A stretch of 64,000 nt of DNA from Cryptomeria japonica. Lineage: Eukaryota; Streptophyta; Pinopsida; Cupressales; Cupressaceae. The notes under the pieces are model-generated. The model was not told where the DNA came from and searched no databases. It saw only the letters and a program-made list of their open reading frames with translations. The stretch lies in NCBI RefSeq assembly GCF_030272615.1, contig NC_081407.1, positions 98,687,897-98,751,896 on the forward strand, in the 5' to 3' direction. Shown here piece by piece: positions 61,961-64,000 of the stretch (position 1 is its first letter; each line of letters begins with the position of its first letter). A program made the position numbers and the translations under genes.

Positions 61961-62429
61961 TTATCTAACTAGGAATGAACCATAAGTTCATGAAAGCTTG
62001 AATACACATTACACTTAACAATTATGAAACTATTACATGAAAAAAAACAAATTATTGCTTGAAATTGAAACTAAGATATAATTAAAAGGAACATTTGACA
62101 AGAACAAATAAAATAAACAAATCAACTAATTTGGGGTAACATTCTCGTGAAAGAAACTATGATAAAAAAAAATATAATCTTGAACTAAATACACGAAAGT
62201 TCCAATTTCTTGAAAGCTAGGATTCTCATAGGAAATGACTTACAAAATGATTTGAATTACTAACTATTACACTTTAAATAAGAACTTAATACATGAAAGA
62301 TACTGAATTGCTTACAAGAAGGCTAACAATCAACTTAGTGCTTACTTGCTTGAAGGGGGAATGATCTTGATAACCACATTACTCATGTTTGAAAAAAAAA
62401 AAGGTTAGGAGAGAGACGGATTTCATGCT

Positions 62430-62735
62430 AATTAACCAATATGAATATGACTCTCAAATAATCCCAATCAATCCACTTTTAATTAACCAATATGCATATG
62501 GTTCCTAAATAATTCCAACTAACCAATATACAAAAATTTCCAAAATAATTCCAATTAACCAATATACCAAAAGTTTCTAAATAATTCCAACTAATCAATA
62601 TACAAAAAAGTTCCTAAATCTTCCAATTAACCAATATACAAAAAGTTCCTAAATAATTCCATTTAACCAATATACAAAATTTTCTTAAATAATTCCAATT
62701 AACCAATATACAAAAGTTCCTAAATAATTGTAATC
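62430..62735 (+). repeat. Minisatellite, unit about 38-42 bases
   Basis: Seven to eight imperfect units with the core AATTAACCAATATACAAAA followed by AGTTCCTAAATAATTCC. Units are very AT-rich and vary by single-base changes and short indels; the central units are most alike. Confidence 0.85.
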
Positions 62736-64000
62736 TTTTTTTTTTTCTAGTTGTTCTTGAACCAATGCCAAATCTTTCACAGATTATAAGGAGATAACTA
62801 ACCAACCCTTCCACTTGAAGCAATTTAACCCTTGCAATTTTTTACAAATAATAACTTTATCAATCTCAAATTCTTAGATGGGGGCTAAGGTTTGCTCCTA
62901 GATGTTGCTTAATCTTCTAAGTGATCATGGAATAGGTTTCTCAAAACCCACATTAATAAAAGAATCCAACAATAACAATTTATAACTCATTCCATCTTCG
63001 AAGCTAAGTTTCATTAGACATTTACAACAAAAGATGAATACTTGATTTGAGGTTAACGAGATAAGTCAAGTCTCGTGGTAAAATGATTTTTAGATTTGAT
63101 AACTCTCTTTGGTTTCATATAAAGTTTTTTACACTTCCCAATTAATTTCAATGTTCTAGATTATACCATGTAGATTATATGAAGCTTTACTATGAGATCC
63201 ACCCCTACATTTAAATGTAACTTCTCCCTTTTACTATTCTTATGCTTCCTTAAAGTTAGAAGATAAATTTGACTATTATTGGGTTTGACTATACTAAATG
63301 CCTTGCTTATTCTGCATCTTGGAATCCAATATCCAACATACTACTACTACTACTAAGAGATTTATATTCAAAATGAGAAGGACTATTATTTCTAACTTCT
63401 AGCAAATTGCATGATAACATCAATTGTGTAACTTGCATGATAATCATAAATATGGACCTAGTATGATGACAATAATGTCTAACTTGCATGGAAACAATAA
63501 TTAAGTAACTTACATGATGTAACTTGTATGATAACAATAATAATATAACTCATATGAAGATTAAAAATGTTCATTTTCTTAAATGAGGATTAGTTAAAAT
63601 AAATTTAAATCATTTGCTTGAAATAAACAATTGACTAAGGTGGCTATGATTTCTTAGAGAGGAGGTCCCTTTATACAATCTTAATCAATATAATTTAATA
63701 ATTTTTAAAAGGATAAAAATGCCAACCAAATAACCCGATTAAATCTAAAACTATTTAGATGAGTCTAAACTATACATATAGTTACAAGTCCACCTACGAA
63801 TTTAATTCCCTTGATTTAGCAAGATTGAAGAGCCCCAATCCTTCAACAAAAATAACTCTCCAAATTTATCCCCTTTAATGGTAAAAAAAATTACAAATTT
63901 TTATATTAATAAAATTTTATTCATGAAATTAACCCATTAATGGGTCCTCGAGGGTTGATCCTTTTTCTGATATAGGGGATGTTAAATGGGAACCACCTAG
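62736..64000. other. AT-rich intergenic sequence with short direct repeats
   Basis: No gene is seen. At 63400-63560 a loose array repeats TAACTTGCATGATAACAATAA-like strings four to five times. The minus-strand frame over it (63307-63537) is a by-product. Confidence 0.45.

Overview
The window looks like intergenic DNA from a large, repeat-rich plant nuclear genome. It holds nested LTR retrotransposons of both superfamilies, a multi-exon transposase-like pseudogene with GT/AG introns, a truncated LINE, LTR scraps and minisatellites, set in AT-rich sequence. No intact host gene was recognised. A gymnosperm is plausible (sparse genes, old decayed elements, very long elements), but this is inference; no marker fixes the species.

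Layout. (1) 1-2900: a long minus-strand reading frame of an unrecognised family (paralogue 0), followed at 2950-5115 by a diverged repeat array. (2) 5480-10657: a 5.2 kb module carrying a second minus-strand paralogue (paralogue 1), an ATCGATGA-rich repeat block and a CACTA-like terminus ending TAGTG. (3) 10773-36654: a broken gene with about twelve exons, resembling the plant En/Spm-type transposase family (Transposase_24, TnpA-like). It is interrupted by a 16.2 kb Ty3/gypsy element of Tat/Ogre type (10979-27131, TSD GCAGT) and a 6.8 kb Ty1/copia element (about 27671-34462, TSD GTTGT). (4) 37905-39325: tandem ATCGATGA blocks next to a scrap of the unknown ORF. (5) 40500-45572: a second full copy of the module (paralogue 2) that shares inactivating lesions with the first. 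(6) 45573-64000: AT-rich sequence with a gypsy protease remnant, LTR scraps, a 5'-truncated LINE (54641-57421) and three tandem repeats.

The most interesting structure is in the gypsy element. Besides sense gag-pol it has a long antisense frame with a plant mobile domain (PMD/MAIN-like) and a coiled-coil C-terminus. Many copies of the motif GCGTCTGTGT lie in the sense 5' leader. The same motif in inverted orientation fills the stretch just inside the 3' LTR, which would be the 5' leader of an antisense transcript. The sense and antisense units therefore appear to have matching leaders.

The second lead is the unrecognised ORF family, present three times, always on the minus strand. In paralogues 1 and 2 it sits inside a repeat-flanked module that looks like a mobile element.

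Nearly all elements are dead. In the gypsy, copia, unknown-ORF and TnpA-like frames most premature stops are explained by C-to-T change at CAG, CAA or CGA codons, or G-to-A at TGG, as expected from deamination of methylated cytosine.
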